This document shows, in pieces, positions 49,070-58,830 of a stretch of 64,000 bases of DNA. The notes beneath the pieces were generated by a model. That model was not told where the DNA came from, did not search any database, and saw nothing but the letters and a program-made list of their open reading frames with translations. The DNA lies in the NCBI RefSeq assembly GCF_964275005.1, contig NC_092690.1, positions 8,646,336 to 8,710,335 on the forward strand, written 5' to 3'. The position numbers were made by a program, and so were the translations under genes. The stretch's first letter is position 1. Each line of letters starts with the position of its first letter. The stretch comes from Diadema setosum. Its lineage: Eukaryota > Echinodermata > Echinoidea > Diadematoida > Diadematidae.

Positions 49070-49145
49070 CATGGTAGTAAAGGTTAATGTATAATGTTGA
49101 CGGTCACTGCATGTAGTATTGACGATTAATGGTTAGCATTGACAG

Positions 49146-49537
49146 TTAAAGGGCTAGTACAGTTTTGGTGGAGATGAGAATTGGGCTTTTAACTTTTTTG
49201 CGAGATACCAAGAAAACACTTATGATATAGTACAGAACATACCATTTTGAGAGGAATTCAAAGTTTATTTGACGAATATCGGGTTTGGAATGACTGAAAC
49301 ATTCAAAAACAAAGTAAAACAAAGCGATCGTAATAAAGTGTGGGTACCACACTTTGTTAGAATCGCTCTTTTTTGATATCTCAGCCATTTCAAAATCAAT
49401 TTTCATCAAATAAACGTTGAATTCCTCATAGAACTACATGTTCTTTCACATTTTATAAGAGGTTTCCCATTATCTCGCCAAAAAATGCTAGAAACCTGGA
49501 ATAAGGTCTCAACCATAACTGTATACGATCCCTTTAA
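49146..49537. mobile_element. TTAA-flanked MITE (piggyBac-like target)
   Basis: TTAA-AGGGCTAGTACAG... opens and ...CTGTATACGATCCCT-TTAA closes the element. The flanks are minisatellite text (GACAGTTAA | TGTAGTATTG), so a TTAA target duplication is directly readable. A relative lies at 54603-54967. TTAA targets are typical of the piggyBac superfamily; no transposase is present. Confidence 0.7.
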
Positions 49538-49736
49538 TGTAGTATTGCATATCAGCTCACAGAGGTAGTTCCCACATAATGCTCTTTCCCCGCTCAACAA
49601 GATTACTAAGTATTTGTGGTGAACAGGAAATGCTTGCCATCTGGGCTATCACAAGCGACCCACCTTTGATCTGACTCCTTTCTTAATAATTGCCGTAATG
49701 TAGATAAGCTGTTAGTTTACCAGCCGCCTGGGTAAT

Positions 49737-50370
49737 TAAAGGTCCAGTTTACCTTTGGGAACAGTGGTTTAAAAATTGTCAAGATATGACATTTAATGCA
49801 TATGTGTAGGTCTGTTGTACCACAAAACATCCAATCATATATTATACAATTGCCACAATAAAGCCTGAAATATAAGGAGATATCTGTATTTTTCTCAATA
49901 AAAAATAACTGTAGATGGTTTAGTCTGGGAACAGTTTTATTATAACTATTGTTCACATTTTGTATATTTAACAGTACTTAACATCAATTTTACCAATTCA
50001 AGTTTTTACAGTGGTTGTTTCTAGGGTGCTGTTCGTTATTCCGAGGGGTCGTTAATCCGAAACACACAAATTCCCTATACCTAGAGGTTTGTTAAACCGA
50101 AAATGAAAAAGGGTTCGTTAATCCAAACATTTGTGGCGTTATTCCGAAGGTTCGTTATTCCGAAGATTCGTTCATTCGAAAATGAAATTCGGAAAAAACG
50201 ATCCTTCGGAATAACGAATCTTCGGACTAAAGAGTCTTCGGAATAACGAACCTTCGGAATAACGAGCTGTAACCGTCTCTATCACTAACTCACATTTTAG
50301 AACTATTCTAAAGCACTAAAAAATGCTGGGTTTTTGTTTCATCTGCAAATAGTAGATTATGCTTTAAAGG
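49737..50370 (+). repeat. Dispersed repeat, copy with insertion
   Basis: Same family as 40205-40575, split after GTTTCTA by the TTCGTTATTCCGAA-type element at 50024-50277. Confidence 0.75.
50024..50277. mobile_element. TTCGTTATTCCGAA-type small element
   Basis: Begins GGGTGCTGTTCGTTATTCC and ends TTCGGAATAACGAGCTGTAACC. The interior is short degenerate repeats of TTCGTTATTCCGAAG in both directions. TCTA flanks both sides, and the 40205 copy keeps the single-site version. Same ends as 17611-17765, in opposite orientation. Confidence 0.75.
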
Positions 50371-50611
50371 TAACGTAATCCTGGAAGACTCGACCACGTA
50401 ACTGACATAATTCAAGTAGGCCACATTGGCTATCGGATATAATCTTATCATTAATATTCGAGGAGAGTGGGGTAGGGTCAATAATTATCCTGGTCTTCCA
50501 AAGTTTAGTTGACATCTAGAGCATCCATCGTTAACTTGCTGGTTAGACCAATCATCCTCTCAACTCTCTCACATAAACTCGACCGTGAACACTTATGTGT
50601 ATAATGTGAAT

Positions 50612-51354
50612 AAAAATTATTATACAACACCTTAGAATGATGTCGAATTGTGATTGGCCAAGAACATGTCACATGACATTCAATAGAAAATACCTATCAA
50701 ACTCATTGAGAGTGACAGCCGTGCAATAGTGCCCCTGGCATGGGCCTACTGCACGGCTCGAAGGGACTATAGCACGGCTTCGCGGGGAGCTAGTAATGCA
50801 CGGCCGCTCACACTAGCAAAGCGCCAGCAAACTACGTGCTGGCCGGCTGCGCTGCCGGTATTAAGTCTCACAGACCAGGCGCGACGGAGTACTGCAACCA
50901 TGTTAACGTGTACGCGCAGCTACTTTACCTAGCTAGTTGCATGTATTGCGGCCTTACCTACGGCTGTGTTTTTACTTTTGACTCTGATCTGCTACGTGGA
51001 CCACAGTGATCCCAAAATCAAGACTTCATTTCAAGTTGAGAAACCGTAATTTGATTATTTTTCTGTGTTTTTATACAAAATCATTTTCGGAAATAGACAA
51101 AGTCTAGACCTTCTACTAGATCTACCGACATCTCAGATCGGCCTATAACGTTAGTGTAGAATGGGTATAGACCCTGCAGAGTTTGTGATTCCTGTGACTG
51201 TGTGGTCGAATCATGACGGGTGTTTGAAAGCAGTACACTGGGTGGTTTACAATTCTCGGCCTAATTGTTACATTTATTTTTGGGCCTTCCTGAGTTGGCA
51301 GTCACTAATTTTAGTACTGTGATTGTGGACAAGGTGTTGTATAAAACGAATAAT
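50612..51354. mobile_element. Possible inverted-repeat element
   Basis: ATTATTATACAACACCTT near 50612 pairs with AAGGTGTTGTATAAAACGAATAAT near 51331-51354. The interior has a G+C-rich part (about 50720-50920) with GCACGGC words. No transposase ORF. It abuts or overlaps the palindrome at 51336-51532, so the boundaries are uncertain. Confidence 0.4.
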
Positions 51355-51532
51355 TTATGATTTTGTTCGTGCATTGGGGCACGTAATATCGCACTCGGCG
51401 CGAGATTCGCCCCTGGTCTATTCAACATGGCGCTACGCGCCTTGTTGAATAGACCAGTGGCTTATCTCGCGCCTCGTGCGATATTCGTGCCCTAATGCAC
51501 TCACAACTCCTAAATTATTCGTATAATAATTT
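51336..51532. repeat. Near-perfect palindrome element
   Basis: Arms 51336-51432 and 51438-51532 are reverse complements with few mismatches: GTGCATTGGGGCACG, ATATCGCACTCGGCGCGAGAT and GGTCTATTCAAC on one side and their partners on the other. The loop is about 5 bases. Foldback MITE structure. Confidence 0.8.
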
Positions 51533-51659
51533 ACTTAAAACCCGGAATTGCTCATTGTCTATACAACGTTCGACCTGAAATCTGCCCAGATCAACAAACT
51601 CAACCACGCATATCATTATTGGGCAAATATACCCGTATACAACTACATAATAAATACAC

Positions 51660-51812
51660 GCGCACAGACACACAGACACAGACACAGACACAGACACAGA
51701 CACATACCCACACATATACATATATACATATATACATATATACACCTATCACATAATAAAATACACGCGCACAGACAGACAGACAGAGGCAGACACTCAC
51801 ACACACACACAC

Positions 51813-51897
<85 letters not shown>

Positions 51898-51932
51898 CAT
51901 ATACATATGTGTGTGTGTGTGTGTGTGTGTTA
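51660..51932. repeat. Compound ACAG/AC/AT/GT microsatellite
   Basis: (ACAGAC)n, then (AC)n, then (AT)n at about 51856-51893, then (GT)n at about 51908-51930. Long frames on both strands here are low-complexity artefacts. Confidence 0.95.
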
Positions 51933-52267
51933 TTGTGAGATATGAGAAAGGAAGGAGAAAACGGTGCGTAGCTTTGACATCATTATCCCTCTCCCTGTTC
52001 CTCCTTTTTCGGGAAAGTGCAAGAGTTGAAAAATTGGATGGTCTCCGCAGGGAATATAATGTGCATCAATCAAATTAATCTTTCTGCTGTTAAATATTTC
52101 ATGCCAAAACTCGATAGGCAAAAAAAAACCCCCTCAAACATTATGCTCATTTTTTTCTTGTTTACTTGAATTTCTCATTTAGATAAGCTCAGTCCAAATC
52201 AAGCTTCCTGATTAGGTTACCCCAAAATAGCGATGCGAATACAATTTGTCTGTTTTGTTTGTTTGAT

Positions 52268-52490
52268 TGATTGTTTTGTTTTGTTTTATTTCATTTCATT
52301 TCATTTCATTTTTTCTGTATGGTACAATACATTCAACTCTGATCACTTTCAGAAATAAACACATGATTTATAATAATTCATGGCTGATTTTGCACATGAC
52401 AGGTAATCAAATCATTGTGACAAAGAACGAAGACATAATGATAATAAATAAAAAGTCAAGGTACCATACAGGAGGATGTTTTATTTTGTT
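52268..52490 (-). mobile_element. LINE 3'-end fragment
   Basis: A (TTTCA)n tail at about 52285-52310 followed by AT-rich text resembles minus-strand 3' ends of CR1-like LINEs elsewhere in the window. Short and noncoding. Confidence 0.4.
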
Positions 52491-53394
52491 TTATCTTTGC
52501 CATCAGTGGCCTTCCCTGTGATGTTAAAGAATTTTTGCTTCTTTCGTTTGTTTGTTTGTTTGTCTGTTTTATCTTTGCCATTGGCCTTTGATCCGTCTGT
52601 CTCATCTGAATTAATGTTTCGATGTTATTTCTTTGCCCCTTTTGAGGGGTTCCCTCATGGTATCCTTCTTTTATTCTCCATCAGAAACCTTTTTTTTTAT
52701 CATCGGAATATTTTAATAAAATCACCCCGTTATGCTTCCACCCTTTCCTTCTCTTGGTGATCAGGAGTGGGACAAGCTGAACTATCCCCTTCACCTCCCT
52801 CTCCCCTCAGTGGGGGGGGGGGGGGGGGGGGATGGTGGCATCATCGGGGAACGTTGTGTTTTCCGCTGACACATTTCTATCTTTGTCGTAGGACTTAGGG
52901 TCCTCCGTCATCAATCGTCCTGTGTGTCTCTTATAGCAAAGATCGAATTAGGACGTGTCTTGTACATGTATTTCCTTTCCATTCATCCCAACCACAATTT
53001 TTCTACGAGGAGGAAAGGCTTTATAATACTGTACCTTAATTGTTTCTTTTTTAATATCATTAATATGACAATAATAATAATAATGATGATGATGATAATG
53101 ATAATAATAAAAATGATAAAAACAATAAGAATAATAATAATATTAATGTTTACTTCCATATAGCGCAACAATGCATCAAAAAGATGCTCATAGCGATTTT
53201 AAGCTTTAAGGTTAAGAATTAAAAGAAAAAGAAGAAGAAGAAGACATTTACACGCACGTACAGACTGAAAAACAGACAGGCAATTGATTACCTTCTTTCA
53301 GTACAGTAAAACGTTTTATCGACACGACGAACGTTTGTTTATTAAAAAAAAAAAAAAAATCCGTAAACGGTCGGAAGTAGGCTAGGAATAGGTT
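52491..53394. other. Upstream flank of gene D; simple repeats
   Basis: Poly-G at 52812-52831 and (ATA/ATG)n at about 53068-53150. No exon recognised. Confidence 0.5.
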
Positions 53395-53404
53395 GGGATT
53401 CCCC
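53395..53404. promoter_or_regulatory. kappaB-type site of gene D
   Basis: GGGATTCCCC is a perfect GGGRNWYYCC match, 137 bases before the leader ATG. The spacing is close to that in gene B (117 bases). Binding is inferred. Confidence 0.5.
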
Positions 53405-53540
53405 GAGATCGCATTCCCACTGATAGAATACGACTGAAATCAGGAACTGCCTCTCACAATTTTATGTCGGCTATTGTCACATTATAGCTTCTAGAAAACG
53501 AACTGTAGGAGTGGAATCATAATTGCTTTTCTTGCATACA

Positions 53541-55228
53541 ATGGCGGACCGTATTACTCAAGAAACTACGCCAGAGTCGGAGGAAATACAGGTAAGCCAG
53601 TCGAACTCAGGCACTGTCGCTGATCACTGGGTGTAACTTTATGAGAAGTTATACGTTCTATGCTCATATTACAAGACCATTGTTCTTTGATCATATGATT
53701 GTCCTTAATTCTGTTCCGAAAGGAGCCTCGCCACTGCATAATACCATGGACTGGGTAGTAGGTCCATGATGATAGGAAGATATATAGCCATTGTGTGTGT
53801 GAACACGTGTGTGTATTTGTTTTTTTTGTTTTGTTTTGTTTCAGCTGTCATTTTACACAATAATAAACAATATCACCGTCATTTGTAGTAGGCCTAAAGT
53901 GCATGTAAGATTGAGAAGGGAGAGAGGGATAAGTTTGTATTAACATGAAGTATATATGGATATATCAGTGCAGATAATGTACCGCGTAGATATCACGTTG
54001 AAGTGAATGCGTTTCTCGGCTTGAAGTGCTTGCAGCAATGCAATCACAATGAATTCACTTGAGTCACTGCCGAAGTTACTTTCACTCTCATGATCCATTC
54101 ATCTCCACTCAAAGACCTCAGGGGTGTTTTATAAAGCTAATCGTAAAGTTACGAACGACTTACGAGTTACTGGTGATCAGTTCTTGTGCCTAAATTATGG
54201 AAATTCTGATAAGTATAGCACATCAGAACTGATCACCAGTTGCTTGTTAGTTGTTCGTAACTTTACGAACAGCTTTATGAAACAGGGCCCAGGTCATCTA
54301 CAGAGTTGATTTATTGGGACGTTGATCTTCGCAAACAGTTACATGAAAACAAAATATCTCATTTTGAGTGAAGAGCTACCGTAGTTGCCGAATGTTCTAA
54401 AAACATGAGAAGCTGATGATCCCCTTTAATAATAACCATTCCCAGGAAAGAGAGATGGAGAAAAAGGGAGGGAGATAAAGTGAAAGAGGTAAATATGGGT
54501 GAGCTGAAGGGAGTGACTGTCGTCCACGAATTATGAATTAATGATCTGTGCAGCTGCATGTAGCAGTTGTGTTTACAAAATCTTTTGTCGGTTTGTGTGT
54601 TTAAAGGGATGGTATAATTTTGGTTGAGATGGGGGATTCAGATCTTAACGTCGTAAGAGATATAGTGAAACCGCCTATGACATATGAAAGAGCATACACT
54701 GAAAATTCGTTTTGAAATGGCTGATACATGTACATATATCCAAAAACAGAATATGATAAAGTGCTCCTAAGAAAAGGCGGGTCAGAAATTTTGACATAGG
54801 ACTCTTCATTAACTGTTATGTCTGGATATCTCATCCATTTTGAAATCAATTGTCATCAATTTAAGCTTGAATACCTTTTAGAATTCTATGTTCTTTCCAA
54901 GCGGCCTCTCATTGTCTCACAAAAAGGTTGAAAACCTAAAGTTCCATCTCAACCAAAACTATACCAGTGCCCTGTTGCATAAAACCTTTACCGCTGGACT
55001 TACCGCTCCTTTCTAGCGGTAAGTCTTCAAATTAGCGGTAAAGCTTATAATCCTTGATGCTGATTGGCTGTGACGCATAATTTTGACGGTAGTTACCATT
55101 GAAATTCAACGGTAAGTTTTATGCAACGGGCCACTGCCCTCTAACTGTCTACGTCTTCCATTTCCAGATGCAATCATCGCAATTACCGGGGAAAAGTAAT
55201 AAGTCACAAGATTAGAATGGTTACGATA

Positions 55229-55290
<62 letters not shown>

Positions 55291-55301
55291 CAAATGTATG
55301 T

Positions 55302-55342
<41 letters not shown>

Positions 55343-57720
55343 TTACTTTATCATGGTTATATAGGTTCTCCTAACAGAATGACGAACTATTGCTTCCTTT
55401 TCGCAAATTGTACTTGCTTATGTTAATTTAAGCATCATGACACCCTCGAAATGCAAGAAAGGGTGTTAAATTGCTAATGAACGGTCAAGACAAACAGTCC
55501 TTCAGAACATTACACACCTTTCATTTACTTTTCCTATATTTTGGTTCTCTTTTTTTTTCGAGCAGGCAAACATGTCTGTTGGAAAGACACAGGAAAAGAA
55601 GAAGAAAAAGAAGAAGAGAGTGAAAGTCACCGTTGGCACTACAGGCGGCTCAGAACTAATTGCAGGCCTCATAGCATTACTTCGAAGCATGGACGATGTT
55701 GTAAAGAGTGTCAACTTCAGAGAGATACCCTACAACATCGCCGACATGGAGCAGCTCCAGTTCAGTGACGTGGGTGTGTTCATTCTCTGTCATTCCATCA
55801 ACAACAGGCGGCTGTCTATCACTGATGTCACAGATGCTCTCTATGATCGATTACTGAGGAGAGCTCGTCGTAAACTAGGTACGAAAATGCCTTTAAAATA
55901 ATTTTGATGATACTTGGCAGAATGGTACTTAAACTGCTTTTGTATATCTCGTGAGGAAAATAATCCAACTTTCTCCGTACCGAACTATAATCAACCATTT
56001 ATCTGTAACTCAGATGAAAATGAAAAGAAGAAGTGAAAATGATAAAATCCCTAATTTTATGAAGTTTATTAGGCCAACTTGAAAATAATTTGTTTCACTT
56101 GAAATCTACTTTAAAGAAAAAACAACCAAAAGATAACCACAGATAAAGGAACGATACAAGGAAAAGAAAAAAATTCTCCACAGTTTTTCGTTTTGGTAGA
56201 ATAATGAGTGAGCATGCACAAAGCTTACCTCCTTTAGAAGGCAAGAGGAATGGTATTACCCTAACGGCTAATCATGTAAGTTCCAAATGATTGTGCACTT
56301 TTCATAATTATGACACTTGTTGAATCTTATTTATATTTTCTCCATCATCCAGCGACCATAACATGACGGACTGCTATAGTCTTCATATTCATAGCGATAT
56401 TCAGTCGTCCAAATCTGTTTAAAAAAAAGAAGAAACCCATTAAAAGAAGACCAGGGTGTAAATCAACGATTAAACGAGATTTGATAAACATGACTTTTGT
56501 TTGTTTGTTTAGTTGGTTGGTTGTTTTTTTGTTTGTTTGTTTGTTTTTTTGCAAATGATTAGTGAGGTTTTGTCGTTGTGTTGCTAGTAAAAGGTATGTA
56601 TCTAAATATGCTTGAACGTAGCCTCAAGATCGGCTGCATAAAATCAAATGTACAGGAAAATGCAATGAAAATGTGATGTAATGACAAAATGAAAATAAGC
56701 AGATACAGTATTGCCAACCCAACTGAAAATAACGTGAAACTTTACACCGGCACCGTGGAAACTCGAAAGTGCGCAGAATCCATACTGAAGAAAAGGCATG
56801 CCTATACATTTATTCGATATTTTAGTTTGTCTATCTAATGTGTGTACTCATTCAGAGCCTGATCATACTTCTGCAATCGAAATAGCATACTAACTATGCG
56901 AAAACAGCAGTACCAGCAGCAACAACAGCAACAACTATATGATATCAAAATATCACTTTTCGGATTTTACATTTGATACATTAACTTGGAATAGATAAGA
57001 AATGAGGTGAACTAAAGGTTCCGTCAATCAGCACAATATACTTTTATATTAGCCTGATCGCATGCAGTGACACTACGCAAGGCATGCGCCCGCATAGAAG
57101 CCGTCTGCATGCAGTAAATAGTAACTTTTCCGGTACAATTTATTGGAAAATTTCTAACGTATTTTAATCAAATACGTATTACAGAGCAAAATTTAGACTT
57201 GGCAACAAGGAAAATGACATGAAACAAATATTTTCTGTTTTTGCAGTGTAGAAAATGAATTTGCAAGACCCGCCTCACAAAAAACTAGCCGATCTTTCCA
57301 ACCATGTACCAATCCACAGTCTCTATTATAATACATGTATACGCGAGTGTACTCTGTGACACTCAAAATCAGGCAGGAAATATTCTTCATTTTCATTTCC
57401 TTCTTTTGTTGTTGTTGTTGTTAGGCAAGAGCAAGATGAACATCGTCGCTTACGACTTCAAATCAAATGATCTTCAAGCCGATGCTCTCGCAACCAAATT
57501 GGAATCGTTTAAGATCCAGCAGCCAACGGCATGCAGGAAAACGTCGGCTGTGGTGTTTGCCGGACAGTGTGCTTCGTCACCCCCGGAGCTCCCGCAGGAT
57601 CAGCTCGAAAAACTCCAGAGCAGCTTGCAGGCAGCAGCGTCTCCGCCCTTGCGAGAAAAAGTTGCAGTTTTCTTTAACAACATTCGTCCTACAGTGTCTT
57701 GCGGCTCTTCCCGTCATTAG
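53541..57720 (+). CDS. Gene D: LCHS-family protein, no membrane tail
   Basis: Three exons: 53541-53591 (MADRITQETTPESEEIQ, CAG|gtaagc, phase 0), 55566-55878 (acceptor gagcag; ends CTAG|gtacga, phase 1 in the conserved glycine) and 57425-57720. Product 219 residues. A Lys-rich block (EKKKKKKR) precedes strand VKVTVGTTGGSELIAGLIAL; then FREIPYNIADMEQLQFSD, VFILCHSINNRR, SITDVTDALYDRLL, and in exon 3 MNIVAYDFKS, QQPTACRKTSAVVFAG. It is the most divergent member and ends GSSRH without a membrane span. The +1 frame over the last 60 or so bases is hydrophobic (CLAALPVIRVILCVLY), which may be the trace of a lost tail anchor. ATTAAA lies about 30 bases after the stop. The leader ATG has A at -3. Confidence 0.8.
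54121..54291. repeat. Foldback MITE in gene D intron 1
   Basis: Arms carry TAAAGCT..TCGTAAAGTTACGAAC and ACTGGTGATCAGTTCT, with their reverse complements at the other end. Confidence 0.75.
54603..54967. mobile_element. MITE, relative of 49146-49537
   Basis: Opens AAAGGGATGGTATAATTTTGG and closes CCAAAACTATACCAGTGCCC. Same end type and length as the TTAA-flanked copy at 49146. Its right end abuts the palindromic element at 54968. Confidence 0.7.
54968..55131. repeat. Foldback MITE, TGTTGCATAAAAC ends
   Basis: GCCCTGTTGCATAAAACC at the left is mirrored by GTTTTATGCAACGGGC at the right. Inner ACCGCT/AGCGGT words pair as well. It appears to have inserted at the end of the neighbouring MITE. Confidence 0.75.
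55230..55342. repeat. (TA)n tracts in gene D intron 1
   Basis: Two TA runs (about 55232-55288 and 55308-55340) separated by a short unique piece. Confidence 0.9.
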
Positions 57721-58289
57721 AGTTATTTTATGCGTCCTATATGGCGCATGAATTAAAAAAAAAGAAGAAAGGTGTAGGAGCCTTATTGTTCAATATTGTC
57801 GAATCTGTATAAATATACATTTTTCTGCCACCTGATTGCCTGTTTCTGAGGCAATTTGCCTTATAGTTTTGTCCATTATACTTTTTGCTACTGTTTATGA
57901 CATTGTATGATGGGACTGCATTCTACAAGCCAGAATAATCTTTAAGAGTTCCCTCCGTTTCTGACAACCTTTCCTTCATAACAATCTGCCTGTCCATGAT
58001 TACATTCTCGCAAACTATATTTTCTTTATTAAAAAAAAAAGAAGATATGAGCTGTGTTGATTCGTAAGGATATGCAAATGTTATTGTACTTTATACTTTT
58101 GTTGGAAATGAAATGAAGTGAAGTGAGGTGAGATGGACAATATATTTTTGATTTTAAAAATAATTGCAAGTAGTAAGTGTTGTGTATAGGTAGGCTGTAA
58201 ACTTTTTGTGATGTTAGGTACACGAGCAAACATCTGTTTGATTATCATTCCAGCTTATTAAACTTTGAGTTATATCGTCATATTACATG
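57721..58289. other. 3' flank of gene D
   Basis: ATTAAA near 57753. A possible LINE 3' end (+), with tail GAAATGAAATGAAGTGAAG, lies near 58105-58130. No exon seen. Confidence 0.45.
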
Positions 58290-58830
58290 AACTACATCGG
58301 TAAATTTAGTCAACTGGACTTACTTGTAATTTGGACTAGCGAAGTTTCACGTCTTTTCCGAGACGCTTCATCAGGCCGACTGATCTGCTATTGGCTGTTG
58401 ACCCGTAACAGGGTCGGGGAATTTCGGATTGTAGGCTCCGGCTTAGTCTGGCTTCCAGACCCTCTGCCCATACTATTTCGCTATTCATGATATTGACGCC
58501 CTCAACGTCGAAAACTAGTATAGTTTAAGTTGAGTTGATGCGGCAAAGGCGGCGACTTCGTTTTTTAAAGTAAAATAGACTCTTTGACTCCCCGCTCGAA
58601 CCACCGTGCCTCGCGATCTAAGATGACAACGTCCATGTTGTCAAAGGTGTGGTTATCACCGTTCATATGGGAGTATACGGCAGAGTCTCAACATCCAGAC
58701 GACCTAGCTCGTCTGTGCTGCTTTGTCTCTCCTATGTACAGCTCTTCACACTCGTCATCCTTGCATTGGATAGCATTTACCGATTTACCAAATATATTCA
58801 TGTGATACTTTACCTGGATGACTGAGAACA
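58290..58830 (-). mobile_element. Penelope-like element fragment (GIY-YIG region)
   Basis: The reverse strand reads NAIQCKDDECEELYIGETKQ, then SAVYSHMNGDNHTFDNMDVV and REARWFERGVKES, resembling the C-terminal GIY-YIG endonuclease of Penelope-like retroelements. A 'GATGAAGCGTCTCGG' stretch follows in its 3' part (near 58360), as often seen in such elements. Only the 3' fragment remains, and it is broken. Confidence 0.6.

Larger units (their letters stand above)
48640..49555. repeat. Minisatellite of GTAGTATTGACAGTTAATG, split by two MITEs
   Basis: Roughly 20-base units (TAGTATTGACAGTTA with variation) run from about 48640 to 48890, resume at 49076-49150 and end near 49538-49550. They are interrupted by MITEs at 48906-49069 and 49146-49537. 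The array therefore predates both insertions. Confidence 0.8.

Noticed and set aside
51515-52078. 176-residue and other long frames
   Set aside because: Mostly simple-sequence translation of the AC/AT/GT compound repeat, with no splice or family evidence.
53541-53591. Gene D leader as an artefact of a chance ATG
   Set aside because: Kept as real: good Kozak context, consensus donor, correct phase and a matching 17-codon leader at gene E argue against chance.
58426-58435. GGGGAATTTC as a fifth kappaB site
   Set aside because: It misses the consensus at the second-last base and lies in a Penelope-like fragment with no leader exon nearby.
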